From Dichetophora obliterata (lineage: Eukaryota > Arthropoda > Insecta > Diptera > Sciomyzidae), in contig OY986436.1 in assembly GCA_963920525.1 (NCBI GenBank), positions 6,560,501 to 6,624,500 of the forward strand: a DNA stretch of 64,000 nucleotides, written 5' to 3'. The position numbers and the translations under genes are program-made. The notes under the pieces were generated by a model that had not been told where the DNA came from, ran no database searches, and saw only the letters and a program-made list of their open reading frames with translations. Below, one piece after another: positions 11,415 through 24,505 of the stretch. How positions within the stretch are numbered: the stretch's first letter is position 1; each line of letters begins with the position of its first letter.

Positions 11415-12505
11415 TGATTAAAAAACCTCAAGCAACTAACACAGGAAAAATCTTTATCTTCTGGGGTAATATCTCATTTCTTAAATGATTCCTAGGCAAT
11501 TTTACTTATATTTGCAGTGTTATTTTATCGCCTTAGAGCTTTATTTTGTGGCCCTAATATTGGGGCCTTATATCGATTATTGTTTGGGTTTAAGTTCCTG
11601 GAGGCATATTTATTTATAGAGCCTAAAAATATGGGTTTAAATATTACTATGCAATTAAATGGCACTTCGAAAAACAAATATTAAACGAAAGTACCAAACC
11701 ATCAAACAAACACCTCAAGTAAGCCAAATTGGAGCTTCATTCGCGCTAACTACGAAAAACACGATAACCTAAACAGTTATGAAAAAAAGCAACTTAAATG
11801 ATTTAAAACATCAAAGCAATATCAACTGATCATCGTCAGCAAGTATTCTAGGTGCAGCAGCAGTAAAAACAAAGGCAAATTTTTAAAGCTAAGCTTTTTC
11901 TCTTGTCTGAAGGTGATCAGTATATACCGCACGTTATCGGCATGCGATATTTTAAAATTAGCGGATTGTTACCAATACATTTTAAAACTGTTACGGTCCC
12001 TGGAAAGTAATATTTAAAAACGTTCAATAGAATTATTTTTACATTTATGATCAACTCAAATTTTATTTCATTTATTTAAATACTTTTCGTAAATATAATT
12101 TTAAAACAATCTGTTTTCTTGTTATAATAAATTGTTTTGTTTTAAAAGTGTTCAAAATATAATATGATATATACACTAGCAAAAAAAAACTTAGTTGCAT
12201 TGCAGTTAGATAAACATTACAGCGACGTACGAAAAACAAGGAGTTTTGGTTCAAGTTAAAATTTTTGTCTAATATCAGTAGATTTAAAATCAAAATCTAT
12301 AACATTAGCACATTAAAGAAAAATATATGTATATGTATTTATATTAGCAATATTGAGTGCAGTTAAAACATTATTGATATATGTTTCAATAACTTTGCAT
12401 TATAATTAAAAGTAACGTGAAAATATTACAAGACTATGCGATAGAAAAGAAGAAAACATTTAAAAAATAAATAAATAAGCGCCATACACTGGTTTTCAAG
12501 CCCTC
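11415..12505. other. convergent intergenic region
   Basis: This lies between the 3' ends of Hakai (+) and the TMEM115-like gene (-). TTTATT at 12062-12067 and 12071-12076 gives minus-strand AATAAA signals that could end the TMEM115 transcript, which would give a 3' UTR of about 430 nt. No genes seen. Confidence 0.5.
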
Positions 12506-13935
12506 TTAATCCATGGCTTGCGGTTCCATGTTGATAAGCAGATCGCTGGTGTCAGAAACTGCAAGAGCAGGGGCTGCAACTGGCGTCTTAGGCGGCGGTG
12601 CTGGCATTGGTATTGCAATGGGACTCATTGTGCTGATCATGCGTGGTTCAGCGCGTGCTGTTGTTATGGGTAGTGATGAACTGCCCGCAGGCATGACTTG
12701 CGGATGGAATGGCGAAGCTATTGTTCCTTGACCAAAGTGTGGTGGTGCATGATGTGAATGTCCACTGTGATGTTGATGGCTGTGACCACTAGCACCATGA
12801 TGATGATGATGATGTGCGCCATGGTGATGTTTATGCTGCTGACCCGCGCTGCCAGTCACGGTGGGAAATGATTTCGGCAGCTGACTGTGACGCGTTGATT
12901 CCGTGGATTTGAGACGCTCACTCAAAGCCTTCAAAGCAATTTGTCTAAATTCGAAAACAAATATAAACTTGGTGAATAAAAAAAAACAGAGCATAAATAC
13001 TTTCGTCTATCTTTGTCATACGGCATTGAGATTGCCACTGAATTCAGACTGGCCATTGATGATGTACGTGGTGGAGCCGGTGGCTTTACGGCACCCAACT
13101 TAAGACAACATACATACATTGGATTGACCAGCATGCTGATCATGGGCTGCATAACATTCGGAAAGAAGCTGGCAAAAGTAAAACTATCAGAGCTGTCGCC
13201 ACGGCCATTCGTGAGACGTTGATAAAAGCGTAAATATACCCAGGACACCAATAAACCAGAGGCAAACATTGCTGGATAGGTGCCATCCAACAGACCCACA
13301 GCCCATAATATTATTGAAAGCACAAGCACAATGAGCGGCACATTTCTAAATTGTAAACATATTACAAGAGCAGATCATTCAAGTTTCAAAAATTACACTC
13401 ACCTATTAGTCAGCTTGCCGTAGCGTGTCTTGAATATCAAGTGATCCGGCATAATTTGTCGCACTGCCACGCTTATTCCTGCCACATAACCAGCCAATCC
13501 ATGTATATGCACGTTGAACAGTATATTGGTATTCTTGGTGCACATGTAGTAGAAGAGATAATAGATGGTGGTCAATATGGAGACACCAAAATTGGTCAGC
13601 GCAAAGAATTTAAACATTTCCAACTGTCCCCAGAGCGGCTCAAGCATCTTGCCACATAAGCCCACTGTCACCACATCGACTAGAACCTCCCACCAATGCA
13701 GTTCTATGAAACAGAATGTAAATGCTGTCCAAATCCAGAACTCAGAGTTGGGCAGAATGTAGCCGGGAGTTACGCTCAGAATACGTACTGCGGTATCGGA
13801 AAATGATAGCAAGTAGCCGCAGGTGGTGACCAAGCAAATGAGCGTGATCACTGGCGAGGTGTTGCGAAGCAGTGCTGAAAATTGTTGCTTCAGATACGGA
13901 ACATTGCGATCGAGTGCATGCGTCGTTGCGGACAT
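12506..13935 (-). CDS. TMEM115-like Golgi membrane protein (CG9536-like)
   Basis: Coding exons, in transcript order, are 13935-13403, 13345-13001 and 12944-12506. Introns of 57 and 56 nt have GT-AG ends and matching phases; the product is 438 aa. The first two thirds hold several hydrophobic segments in a rhomboid-like arrangement. Family landmarks include FCFIELHWWEVL, LEPLWG, HGLAGYVAG and NGRGDSSDSFTFASFFP. The second junction reads DRRKQIALKALSERL, as expected for the conserved cytosolic region. The C-terminus is hydrophilic with a His-rich run (about residues 335-365), then Pro/Ala-rich. TMEM115 of animals is a Golgi protein implicated in retrograde transport and glycosylation. The protein is longer than human TMEM115 because of the tail. 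An ORF on the opposite strand in the tail is a shadow. Confidence 0.92.
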
Positions 13936-14320
13936 TTTTGCTTAGAAGCAGCGGTAGCGAAGCTCAGTCGATTGCAAGATTTCTGAAATATTTTCAATAA
14001 CTATTGAATCTAATCACAATATTAGCAAACATTTATCAAGGAATTCACTTATGTTAAGTAGCCAGCAAGATTTTTTTCACTTTACCAAAACGTCAACAAA
14101 AGTGTCAAAGTTCTGCTGCAGTAACGGCTGTTAAAACAAATGGACAAAAAAAAAACTATTCTGTAAATGACATTTATACTGCAATGGCGTTGCCACACGA
14201 TACTTATTTATTAATCCTGATTATGAATTTGTGAAAGTTGGTATGAGCTTGATGAATTTATATAAATTTATTATAATTTCTTAAAAAATTGCATCGTTAC
14301 TGAAGATTTGCTGTTTAAAC
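13936..14320. other. 5' flank of the TMEM115-like gene
   Basis: No coding exon seen. It presumably contains the minus-strand promoter and 5' UTR, but no clear TATA box or initiator could be assigned. Confidence 0.35.
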
Positions 14321-14324
14321 CATG

Positions 14325-15440
14325 ATACAAAAATTTAGGAATATTTTACCTTTAGCTAAAATGAAATTTTTTTCACTTTCTTCGTGGAACATATGTATTA
14401 AGGCCTTCTTATTCCAAATCTGAAAAATTAGTGGTCGCTCTCATCTGGTTTAGAAGTTATAGGAGTCCAAAGTTAAAAAATGGGCTAAAAAAATTTACTA
14501 TTTCTTTGCTATATATAAACAAAACTAAGCAAAATGGGTATTAAAAGAAAGGCTATTCTATTACCTATTCAATAAGCTATTTTCCATTAATTACTATATT
14601 CCATTTATTACTTTCTAAGATATAACTATTTTTATGTACCAACTATTTTGCATCAAAATTTAAGATGCATTTCAGATTCAAATAAAAACGACAAAAATTA
14701 ATTCCATGAATTTGAATGTAAAAACGACAAAAATACATTCCATGAATTTGAATGTAAAAAATTAAGAATAATTTTTCGCCTGCGGCGCTTTAATTGACCA
14801 TCGTTTATGTTACTATTTAATTTACTACGTAAATATTTAAAAAATTGTTATTAAAAATCAAACAAAATAATATTTTATGGCTTTTAAGAAATTATTCTGT
14901 AAATGTTTTAAAAATTTCTCGAGTGTGGCCCTTTCTTCCTCAATCATTCATGTAACTATTTAACTTCGTAAATATTCCTCCATCATATATGTCACATCGT
15001 ATATGTAACTAGTTATACCTTAGTTACTTAAATTGCAATTATTCCTTGTTTTTTATATAATTTGGACTTCCAGCTTAATAGTGTTTTGCCCTTGTACGGA
15101 ATATTGTTTTTAACACTACAAAACGAAAATATTTAAGTATAAAAGAAGTTGTATCTTAAAAAGTTGTGCATGGGTTTTAATGTTTGGTACCTCGTTGAAT
15201 AGGTGCTCGTATTACCTTTCTTTTGATACCCACAATGCTTACTTTTCTAGGAAAATTGAAAAAATTACAGCATGTTTTTAAGGCCATTTTTCCTAACTTT
15301 GGAGCCCTATAACTTTTAAACGTCTTGAGAGCGACCTCTAATTTTTTCACTCTTCGCTTTTTTAGCTCCAAATAGTACACATTTTGAAAAAAAAATTAAA
15401 AAGTCCATTTTAGCTAAAGGTAAAATGTTCCAAAATTTAT
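14325..15440. mobile_element. foldback element
   Basis: Arms about 14328-14500 and 15260-15437 are inverted copies. Outer blocks share TTTTACCTTTAGCTAAAATG, and inner blocks share the AAGGCC and AGAGCGACC regions. The middle is AT-rich with a tandem repeat of the CATGAATTTGAATGTAAAAA type at 14685-14765. There is no coding capacity; the open frame at 15177-15380 lies inside the right arm. Confidence 0.65.
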
Positions 15441-17464
15441 CAGATAGCCTTGACAACAATCTATTTTCTCACGAGCTGCGATAAACGAACGTCAAGCAAA
15501 AGAAAACAAAACGAGCGTTCAATAACAGTTTTTTTTCAACACTTTTCTTAATGCACCACCGCCTCCGCTGACATCAAATAATGGAGTTTCATTTTCTATC
15601 AACAAAGAAAAAGATTAATTATGGAATTTATTCATTTGCGTACATTATTTATAACTAAAATTAAATTTATTTATTTATATTCTTTATGACACAAAACATT
15701 TTTTAAATCTCCATAGCAACCATAGCATGCTCTCGTTTTGATTGCCTTTTGTTTGACATACGTTTAAGCCTGTATGACACTCCATTTTTTTGTCCAATTT
15801 CAAAATTGGAAAACAAGTGGCGCGTGGGCTTGACAGATATATATATTGTAGGAAAAGCATTAAAACATACATTGTGACAATTTTTCCTATCTCCGCAACG
15901 TTACTACCTTATCTCTCTATTCTTATTGACTGCGGAAGAAAGAACTTAAGCTTGTTTTTGACACTTAATATTTGATCGAAACTTAATAAGTGACGAATTG
16001 AGAGAAACGTCAAGAACAATGCATTACAAATGCTGTATTTCGCAAATTTTTTCTCCAATTCGTACTATATGTGTATACACTCACACTTCTTGCATTTTAG
16101 CTTTAGCACTAATTCAACTGCTCTAGTTTCATTGTCAATGAATAAGAATTGGACAAAACAATGAACGGGCTTGACATAATTTTAATAGTCAATTTTGACA
16201 AACTTCCGATATTATGACATCAAAATTGTGACGATATCTCAAAACTGTAGGTTTTCTCAGTTCAACGTATTTTTGTATGAAGTCGTTAAAGTCGAGTTTT
16301 AGCAGAGAGAATGAGAATAAATGAGATTTAGTTTTTTAAATTCAGTAACAGCACAAAAAAATTAGAATTCTAGGTCAACTGCATCGCCTACCTCCCATAC
16401 AAACCATATTTTTTTTCATAAAAAAAAATCCGCATGAAATTGTTTTTTTATGTTTTTAAAGAGTAAATTTAGTTTATTTAACTTGACTTAAACGTCATGC
16501 TAAAAATATTTCAAATCTGATAACTTTAAGATATATCTCCTTCCTATAAAACAATATTACCAAATTAACGAAATTAAAAAAAATTTTTAAAAAATGGTTG
16601 CTATAATATAATAAGGTCACAGCTTGTTGTAAATTATGAATTCTATTTTATTTTTCTTTAAATTTAAGAGTACCTACAAATTGTATTGGAAATCAGTGCA
16701 TTTTAGGGCACATTTTGATTTTTCAGACTTTTTCAAATTAAAGGGTTTTTCGTAATAGCAGCTAGATGCAGCAGGTTTTTACGGAAACAGAAGGTAGAAT
16801 TTAGAAGCGATATTTTATGATAGTTATAGCCTTCGACTTTGATAATGCTTAATTAGCTAGCTATTTTCTACTAAATTTTACTTAAATTTTCATTCCTTGA
16901 AAAATTTACAGCCATATTTCAACGATTTTTTTATTTTTTTATAACATTTTTTATTGTATTTTCTATTAAATTCAATGACGATTAAGACATAAAAAAGACC
17001 AAAAACAAAACCTTGAAATATACTTTGTGCTCGAAGATATTATTGTTTAAACTTGACTTTATTTTTTGGGTTTTATTGAGCTTATTTTTGTTAAAAAAGT
17101 TTCAACTTTGACAAATTTTATAAAAAAAAAAAATCAAGTTTTTAACACCACATTCATAATACATGTTTTATAATCTGACGAATAAAAATATTTTTTTATA
17201 AAACTTAACAAAAACAAAAAACGCCCAAATGCCATCATAAAATTAAAAAACGCTCACTGTGGGTTGGTGTGATTTGGCATAAACCGTCACGTAACAGTCA
17301 GATGATTCCTGTGTATGCATGCGTGCGATTATTGAGATTCGAGCAGATTAACAAAAGAATCTCTCTTTCTGACAAGTAGAATTTTTTTATTTGTGTCTTA
17401 TTGCTGTTAAGTTTGAGGAAATGAAAACTGCAGCAAATTTGTGTAATACAGTGTAATCTGATGT
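15441..17464. other. gene-free AT-rich DNA with one repeat fragment
   Basis: No gene supported. Positions 15460-15515 (TTTTCTCACGAGCTGC and following) match the reverse complement of about 26455-26515, so a dispersed repeat fragment is present. The rest shows only A/T-rich, unstructured sequence. Confidence 0.45.
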
Positions 17465-18600
17465 TAGAATTTCAAAATGTTTTTTGACACTAGGGTGGGC
17501 CCAAAAAGGTGTTTTTTTATTTTATACTGTTTGTATTTTTTATACTGTTTGAATTTCAAAAAAGTTCTTTGCCACTAGGGTGAACCCTAAATATGTGTTT
17601 TTGTTTTATTCTCTTTGTAAATGCTCTGATCGCTAATTTCGAATCTTATGTTACAATGTTAAAAAAAATTATCTTACACTAGGTTGGACCCTAAAACTGT
17701 GTTTTTTTATTCTCTTTGTATATGTGCTATACTCTTTGTGTATGTGCTGGTAGTATTAAGGGATCGCTGATTTCGAATCTTATGTTAGAATTTAAAATTT
17801 TTTTGATACTATAGTGGACAGTAAAAATGTGTTTAATACTCTTTGTAATGCGCTGGTCGCCGATTTCGAATCTGATGTAAGAATTTAAAAAAGTTTTTTT
17901 GACACTAGGGTGGGCCCTAAAAGTTAGATTTTTTTTATACTCTTAAGTAAGTCCAGTTTCCAATCCATTCAATCTCCATACGAGGAGCATGATGAATGTT
18001 CAATGCTCAACGCCTTGTTGCGTCATGAAACAAACATCGCTGGCAACAGTAACTGCCTGTTTTCATCTCTCATAAGAATTTAACATCTTTATTTTCAATC
18101 TTTTGATTCATATCAAACTTTTTGATTTGATTATTCATTTACACAACTTGCCTTAAAAAATTATATAAAATACAAAATAATAAAAAAATACAGATTTTAT
18201 TTCGAATTACATTCGGAGTTGAAGCGTGAGGAAAACTTCGTTCCTGATGGGTCTCCTCCGACCGCACCACTTTTTTATACTCTTTGTATATGTGCTAGCA
18301 GCATTAGGGGTCGCTGGTTACGAACTTGATGTTACAATTTAAAAAAGTTTTTTGACACTAGGGTTGACCCTGAAAATGAGTTTTTTGTTTTATACTCTTT
18401 GTATATCTATATATAGAAAAGGCGTAGCTCTATTTTTTTGTTTCTTTACAGGAGAAGGAAGCTTTTTGGCTTTATACTCTTTGTAGATGCGCTGGTCGCT
18501 GATTTCGAATCTGATGTAGGAATTTCAAAAAGTTTTTTGAAACTAGGGTGGACCCTAAAAATGTGTTTTTGTTTTATACTCTTAAGTAAATTCAGTTTTC
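17465..18600. repeat. degenerate tandem repeat, about 85-130 bp unit
   Basis: A unit containing CGCTGATTTCGAATCTGATG, then TTTTTTGACACTAGGGTG, then ATACTCTTTGTATATGTGCT recurs. The GACACTAGGG anchor appears at 17486, 17571, 17673, 17805, 17901, 18354 and 18539, and again at 19726. A second block (CGAGGAGCATGATGAATG, CAACGCCTTGTTGC) occurs at about 17945-18080 and 18590-18730. Another partial unit is at 56905-56945. Diverged, irregular spacing suggests an old minisatellite or TE-derived array. Confidence 0.7.
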
Positions 18601-18763
18601 AATCCTACCTTTCAATCAATTCAACCTCCAAGCGAGGAACATGATGAATGTACAATGCTCAACGCCTTGTTGCCTCATGAAACATCGCTGGCAACGGTGA
18701 CTGCCTATTTTCATTTATCATAAGAATTTTACATCTTAATCTTCAATAAATAACACTGCATGT

Positions 18764-19458
18764 TCGAGAAATTGAAGGTTCAAGGTCAAGTACATGTTGA
18801 TGCAGTTTTGTTAGAAAAACTTATTCTCATTAACTTTATCGACTTTATGTCAATGAGTGAAACATTAAGAATTACCTATAGAATAATTTCTTAAAACAGT
18901 TTAAGCCTCAAAACCAAACTCATGGTTCAAACAAAAGCAAGTCTTTGTGCATAGCGAACGTTTCCATCAGGTGACGGTGAGTCTCGAGCACTGGTACAGT
19001 GGTAAAAAACTAGATGCTCTCTTAGGAGACATTTGTTGAAATTTACATGAAGCAGAACAGAAACAGATGAATCAATCTGAGAAAATAAAAAAATATGTAT
19101 GGAAAACTTAGTTTAAATACCTTTCAGGTCTCTTTAGGGACACAGAAAGTTGGTTAATTTGGTTTAATTTGTAATTTCATTTAGCGCCACTATATCAGGG
19201 AAATATTTTTCCATCAAATAGCTTACTTGATTTTGTTTGAACAAAGCTTTTATACGAAAAAAGGGGTTTTTTATTTATGAGGTCAATTTGGACCATAAGA
19301 GTTGGTTTTCGAGGGTTAAACTGTTTTAAGAAATTATTCTCTAGGTAATTCTTAATGTTTCACTCGTTGACATAAAGTCGATAAAGTTAATGAGAAAAAT
19401 GTTTTTCTAACAAAAACTGCATCAACATGTACTTGACCTTGAGCCTTCAATTTCTCGA
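18764..19458. mobile_element. foldback element with arms of about 150 bp
   Basis: 18764-18915 is the inverse of about 19310-19458. Shared blocks include TTCGAGAAATTGAAGG, CAAGTACATGTTGATGCAGT and GTAATTCTTAATGTTTCACT. It is inserted in the tandem-repeat zone. Non-coding. Confidence 0.75.
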
Positions 19459-19759
19459 AAACGGGCCGAAGGATTAAAAAACGGTAAACACCATTAAATT
19501 CAGCCTCATCGAATTATGCTGAAATGATATATCCCTAGCTTGTTTGCAAAAAAAAGTGACCGATTCATGCACAGTATAATTATTTTTTTTCTGAAACATT
19601 AAATGAAACGTTTTGATTTGATTGCTCTTCTACCTTATTTGCCTTGAAAAAATTATATTAATTTAAAATAATAAAAAAATACAGATTTGAAATATCGGAG
19701 TTGAATTTGAATTTAAAAGTTTTTTGACACTAGGGTAGGCCCTAAAAAACTGTTTAAAC

Positions 19760-21417
19760 AAACCTAGAATCGGTTACACAACGTAATAAGATTTGGTCCA
19801 TGCTAGTAAAAATTGAAATTAAATATTTATTGACCTGAAGGATCACTTGAATAAACTGTATATAATTCCAATCATTCAACTCAGTTAAGAAGTATTTGTC
19901 ATTCTGTTTTGAAAACGACCGTTTCTAGTTGGTAATTGTGCCAATGAGTTGAAACTTTTTATTTAATTATTATCTGTTAAATTGAAAAAACAAAAAAACA
20001 GTGTAACCAAGTCAAGTTTCTGTAGAATGCTTTTCATGTTGCTGATAATGAACATGTTGAAGTAATTAAACTTAACTAACAATTGTATCGCTATATTTGT
20101 TGAGATATCAGTTGTTCCTTTATATTGATAAAAGAAAAAAACATTGCTTCTACTGCTAAAGCTGATGTCCAACTTCAAAATATAAACAAAAATCGGTGTA
20201 TCTCGCCTAGAATCATATTAAAGAAGGAAACGAGAGAATTTTTTTCTTAAAATTGTATTAAATCCCAACAAAATCTTGATTAGTAGATATAAAAAAATCC
20301 ATATATGCGAAATGCTTTTAAAAACCAAAACGTACTTTAAATATATGAAACAAATAAAAGTTTATATAAATAACCGATTTCTTGGATAAGTTCAGGATTT
20401 ATAGGTAATTTCAATTGAAAGCAGCAAATTTTGATAAGTTAATGTACGAAATTTTATTTATATCTTACAACATCGGATTGTTTGTCCGTTGCTTGCATGG
20501 AGACACCTCACGTGTATCTTGTGGTAAAATAAAAGTGGCTAAGACGACTGAGTGACAAGATTTTCGAAATATTTATCATTTCTCATAAAAAAAAAAATAA
20601 ACTTTGACATAGTACAACTTTAGCTAAGTATGGGTTTTGTATTTGTCACTATTTTCAATATTTAATAGTATTAAGACATAGACATAAAATAATATTTAAT
20701 GTACATAATAAAAGAACGCACTTAAATTTTAAATATCGATTGCACATTGAAAACATTTAGTTATTTTTCATAAACATATTTATAACCGTGATATTATTTG
20801 AATATTATTATGAAAACATCAAGATTTCATATAGAAAGTTTGCAATTAAGTATAAGCCGTATCTGGGTACAGTTCAATAAAATAGTTAAGCAATATTACC
20901 AATAAATAACTTCATAAAATATATAAATGTAATCAACATCATTAATTTTGGTCTTGCCACTATGTTTAAGTAGGGCATTAATTTCGAAAAAATATCTACA
21001 AGCATTAAAATATTATGGAATTACATAGAAATAATTTTGACCTATGTTCAAAAAAGTTCACAAAGTAAATAACTCACACATAACTTATTTTAAAATATAC
21101 ATACATAATAATATAATAAAAAAAACAACATTTACATCATATATGTTCACCTAACAATTTAGAGTTAACTAATAATAGTTTGGAATTTTAAATAGTAGTT
21201 ACTTAAAATAAGAGCGGGAATTTCTTTAATTTTAATAACAAGTTTATCCTTAAGTATAGCTAGAGATTTCATTTACAACATAAAAATTTTCACAGCATTT
21301 TGAACACGACAACAGAAGCAACGACATAGTCTTACAAAGAACATATACCGATTCTACTCTAGTCTACGATGTTATTTCAAAATTAATTATCATCAGTTTT
21401 GCTTAAGCCAATACAAC
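19760..21417. other. downstream region of mmy
   Basis: No coding exon seen. The minus-strand side will hold the mmy 3' UTR. TTTATT near 20454 would give a minus-strand AATAAA, but the true site is unknown. Confidence 0.4.
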
Positions 21418-24400
21418 TTACAGATGTCCATTGAGAGGATCTCGGTTGCTACGTAAGTAAACTGGACTTGTAAAGGATTTACCAGCGACAAGAGCTGACA
21501 AATTTTCACCGGCATAACTGACAAAGGGCGATATTTCGCATTCATCACCATGCACAATGCCGCCTGCTGCTTCAATGAATTTCTTATGTAAACGATACAA
21601 GTCACTGCGTGCTGTTGATGGGCAATCCTTGCCAGCAGCATCAGCATTTTTAAGCGCGCTAAACTCTTCATCACGTGGCACTTCCATGGCCACAAATTTC
21701 TCTGCAAACTCAAAGACATCAAAGATGAATTTTTCAATTTTAATACCATTCGGTTTCTCAGGAGTTAATCGTTTGCCTGAATTGTCAACAAATGGAATCT
21801 TCTTTTTGGCCACATGCAGCTTAAGCTCTGCCTCATACGTGCTGCCGATCTTGTGCAAGAAAGCAGAGCTGAAGAAGTGATTACAAATGTTGCCAGCGCT
21901 AAATGTCAGTCGTCCATCAGAATTGCGCATCTCCGCTGTTTTGGCGGAGATCTCGCTGTACTCAACAACTTGATATTTACCATCGACAATGGCCACAACG
22001 CCGACGGGCTCACTGGGATGCGACTTTTCAACAACTTTAGCCGCACAATCGGCATTTTCCTGCACGCAATAACCAATAAAAACGGGATCAGCTACTTTAA
22101 TCAAGATATTGTCCACGCTGTGCGCATGCAAATAGAGCACACCGCGTTTGGTCAAATCATCCAAGATGCGCTGCTGCTTCATGGCACGATAGATGCCTCC
22201 ATTGCCGTCGGGAGCACGTGCAATACGATGCTTCTGGTCAAGTATAATTTTTCCATCGTACTCCAAGCACGGCAACGATCCTTGTTCGAAGAGTATAACA
22301 TTCTCTTTCTTTAAACCGAAATAGTTATGGGCCATAAAGTACTCATATGTGGGTTGAATGGTGTGTTCCGAAGTCATGATATACCATGTAATGGCGCCAT
22401 GTTTTCCTGTCTGCTCCAATGCCAGTTGTTCTAGCTTTTGAATGCGTTCAGCTTGGATGCGGAAAAGTGTTTTGCGTGACTGGATGCCAACATCGTACAT
22501 GCCTTTGGGCTGTGCAAAACCCAAGCGAGTACCTACAAATTAAAAAAAAAGCAGATCAACAAAGATGAAATGAGATAAATTAAACTGTTAAAAGTTATTA
22601 AAATTTTCTTATGGTAACTTCTGACTTTTGGCTAAAAGTAGCCAATTCAGGTTTTTCTTGCACTAAACTGGATGACCTTTAAAACATGTTTAAGTTATTT
22701 AAGAGTCTTAATTAGCATGAAGTCAGGTCTTTAAGCCGTTTATTCTTGCTGGCTTTAAAGTTTTTGTTAGTGTGCTATTAAGTTGACTTTTCCTCATGAC
22801 ATTTATATAAAATTTATTTAACCGGGAAGAAGATCAGACGAGAAGAAACCAGGTAGGAAATTGATGTAGAGCTAAATTGTTTAAGGAAATGTTAGAAGAT
22901 GAAATTCGGCAAGGTATTTTTGGGAATCAATTTGGCGCTTAAAATATTGTACCATAAAATATTGCTGCTTGTTGTTATTTTTTGGGCCAATTTCAATTTC
23001 AAGCTGCTTTTTACTGCTTTAGACTTGAGTTAATCGTTGCTATCTTATTGGTATTTTAAGCAAAGTGTGGAATTGTGTTTTTGTAGATACAAGTGGCTTA
23101 AAGCATCATCGTACTATTTATTAACTTTGTTTGTTTTGTTTTCCTCTTAACGCAGATAACTGCAGCTTGATGTTTTTAAGCTTCAAATTTAGCAGAGTTA
23201 TGTATAGAATACGAAATCTTATCTAGAATATAAAAAAAGGTGTCCATTAGCAACGAGTAAGTTAACTTTTAACAGTTTCTATAAGCTTTTGGATGGTCAA
23301 AAATAGACGTTAGAAAGAAGGGTGTCATTTCAATGAACTTGCTCCACTGTAATTTTTTCACTTGTGGCTCCAGTAACTTGGAAATATTTTGTCTGTTGTT
23401 GAACCATGCGGGAGAAAGACTTTTTATCAAATTTCTTTGATTTTTGTAGGTTTTCTTCGATTATGTCTATTTTCAAGTAAGCAGAATAGAAATAAGAAAC
23501 AAATAAAAAAATCAAGCAGCGACGATTTTAATGTGTTTGCGTGACATGATTCCAAATGCATAAATTTTATGTAAGAGCAGGCGAAGACAGTTGAGTGGTC
23601 GGCCATTGGCTAGTATTTATTTTTGAGCAAGTTACTCTCCAAATAAAATTCGACTGAAACCATGTCGATTGGATTTTGAGTTGACATAAATAAGTCGCAC
23701 ACTTTGGACGTAATTGAAAAAAACGTTAGAGTAACGTTACAACGGAGACCACAATGATCCAGAAAACAACTGTAATGTAGGAGCAGCAGCCACGCTTTGG
23801 AAGGTGATTGAACCCTGTAGCCTTTCCAGCATTACTCACTGGCTTCAGGCTTTTGTTAACTAATTCTCTGACAAATTATTACTCAATCTTACAGCACAGC
23901 AAATAAAATCTTTAGCTGCGTTTTTAGTGTATTTTTACACACACAAACAAACACCAAAGCAATCACGTAAATGTATGTTTATGCCGTGCAATTTACATTT
24001 TTTCCACTTCTTGCAAACTGAAATGCTATGTGAAATAAATTAATTTGGTGTCACTAACTTGCAACAAAGTAGTGAAGCAGGTACCTAAATTAATTCCAAA
24101 TGAGTCGCAACACCTGAGCGGTATTAATTTAAATTTCAAATTTAACAGTAGTTCAACACTTACCTTGACCTCCCGCCATAAGCAATACAGCGACATGTCC
24201 CTGACTTATCTGCTTCAGTCCTTCGTGGCGATACTCTTTAAGTTTATCCTTAGACGTGCGCGTTATGCTGACCAATTTTGTTTCGGGTATCGGCTGTAGA
24301 CGATCATCTAATTTTATGCCATTCTCACTCAACGACGATGTTGCTCGATCAAAGTAGTGCTTCAGTTCATTTAAATTTAATTCCTCTATGTCACGCACTA

Positions 24401-24500
24401 GCTGTTCCTGCTGATCGAGCGTCAGTTCATCCCAGAATTTCAGCAAATGCTCCTGACCAACCTTGGACAGACGCTCATATAAGCCATCGAAAATAGTCAT
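21418..24500 (-). CDS. mmy: UDP-N-acetylglucosamine pyrophosphorylase (mummy / UAP1)
   Basis: Coding exons are 24500-24164 and 22532-21418, separated by a 1631-nt GT-AG intron; the junction splits a Gly codon and the product is 483 aa. The splice rebuilds the family's nucleotide-binding signature, [12 protein letters not shown] (about residues 106-117), followed by PKGMYDVG. Other UAP1 landmarks are [35 protein letters not shown] and [16 protein letters not shown]. The enzyme is cytosolic and makes UDP-GlcNAc from UTP and GlcNAc-1-phosphate, feeding chitin, N-glycans and GPI anchors. Drosophila mummy mutants have tracheal, cuticle and dorsal-closure defects (known of the family). The start ATG is 5 nt after a strong acceptor (polypyrimidine run then CGCAG at 24510-24506), so at least one upstream exon exists. 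The stop TAA overlaps a GTAAGT that could act as an alternative donor. It has the same orientation as the TMEM115-like gene; the Drosophila identifiers CG9535 and CG9536 suggest the pair is conserved. Confidence 0.96.
22533..24163 (-). other. mmy intron
   Basis: GT at the 5' end (24163-24162, GTAAGTG) and AG at the 3' end (22534-22533, TTTGTAG). No element or gene was recognised inside; open frames there are short and unremarkable. Confidence 0.8.
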
Positions 24501-24505
24501 CGTTG

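Noticed and set aside
12513..13222. Plus-strand open frames opposite the TMEM115-like exons
   Set aside because: Antisense shadows of a well-supported minus-strand gene; no splice logic of their own.
21557..22314. Plus-strand frames of 107 and 166 codons opposite mmy
   Set aside because: Antisense to conserved UAP1 coding sequence.
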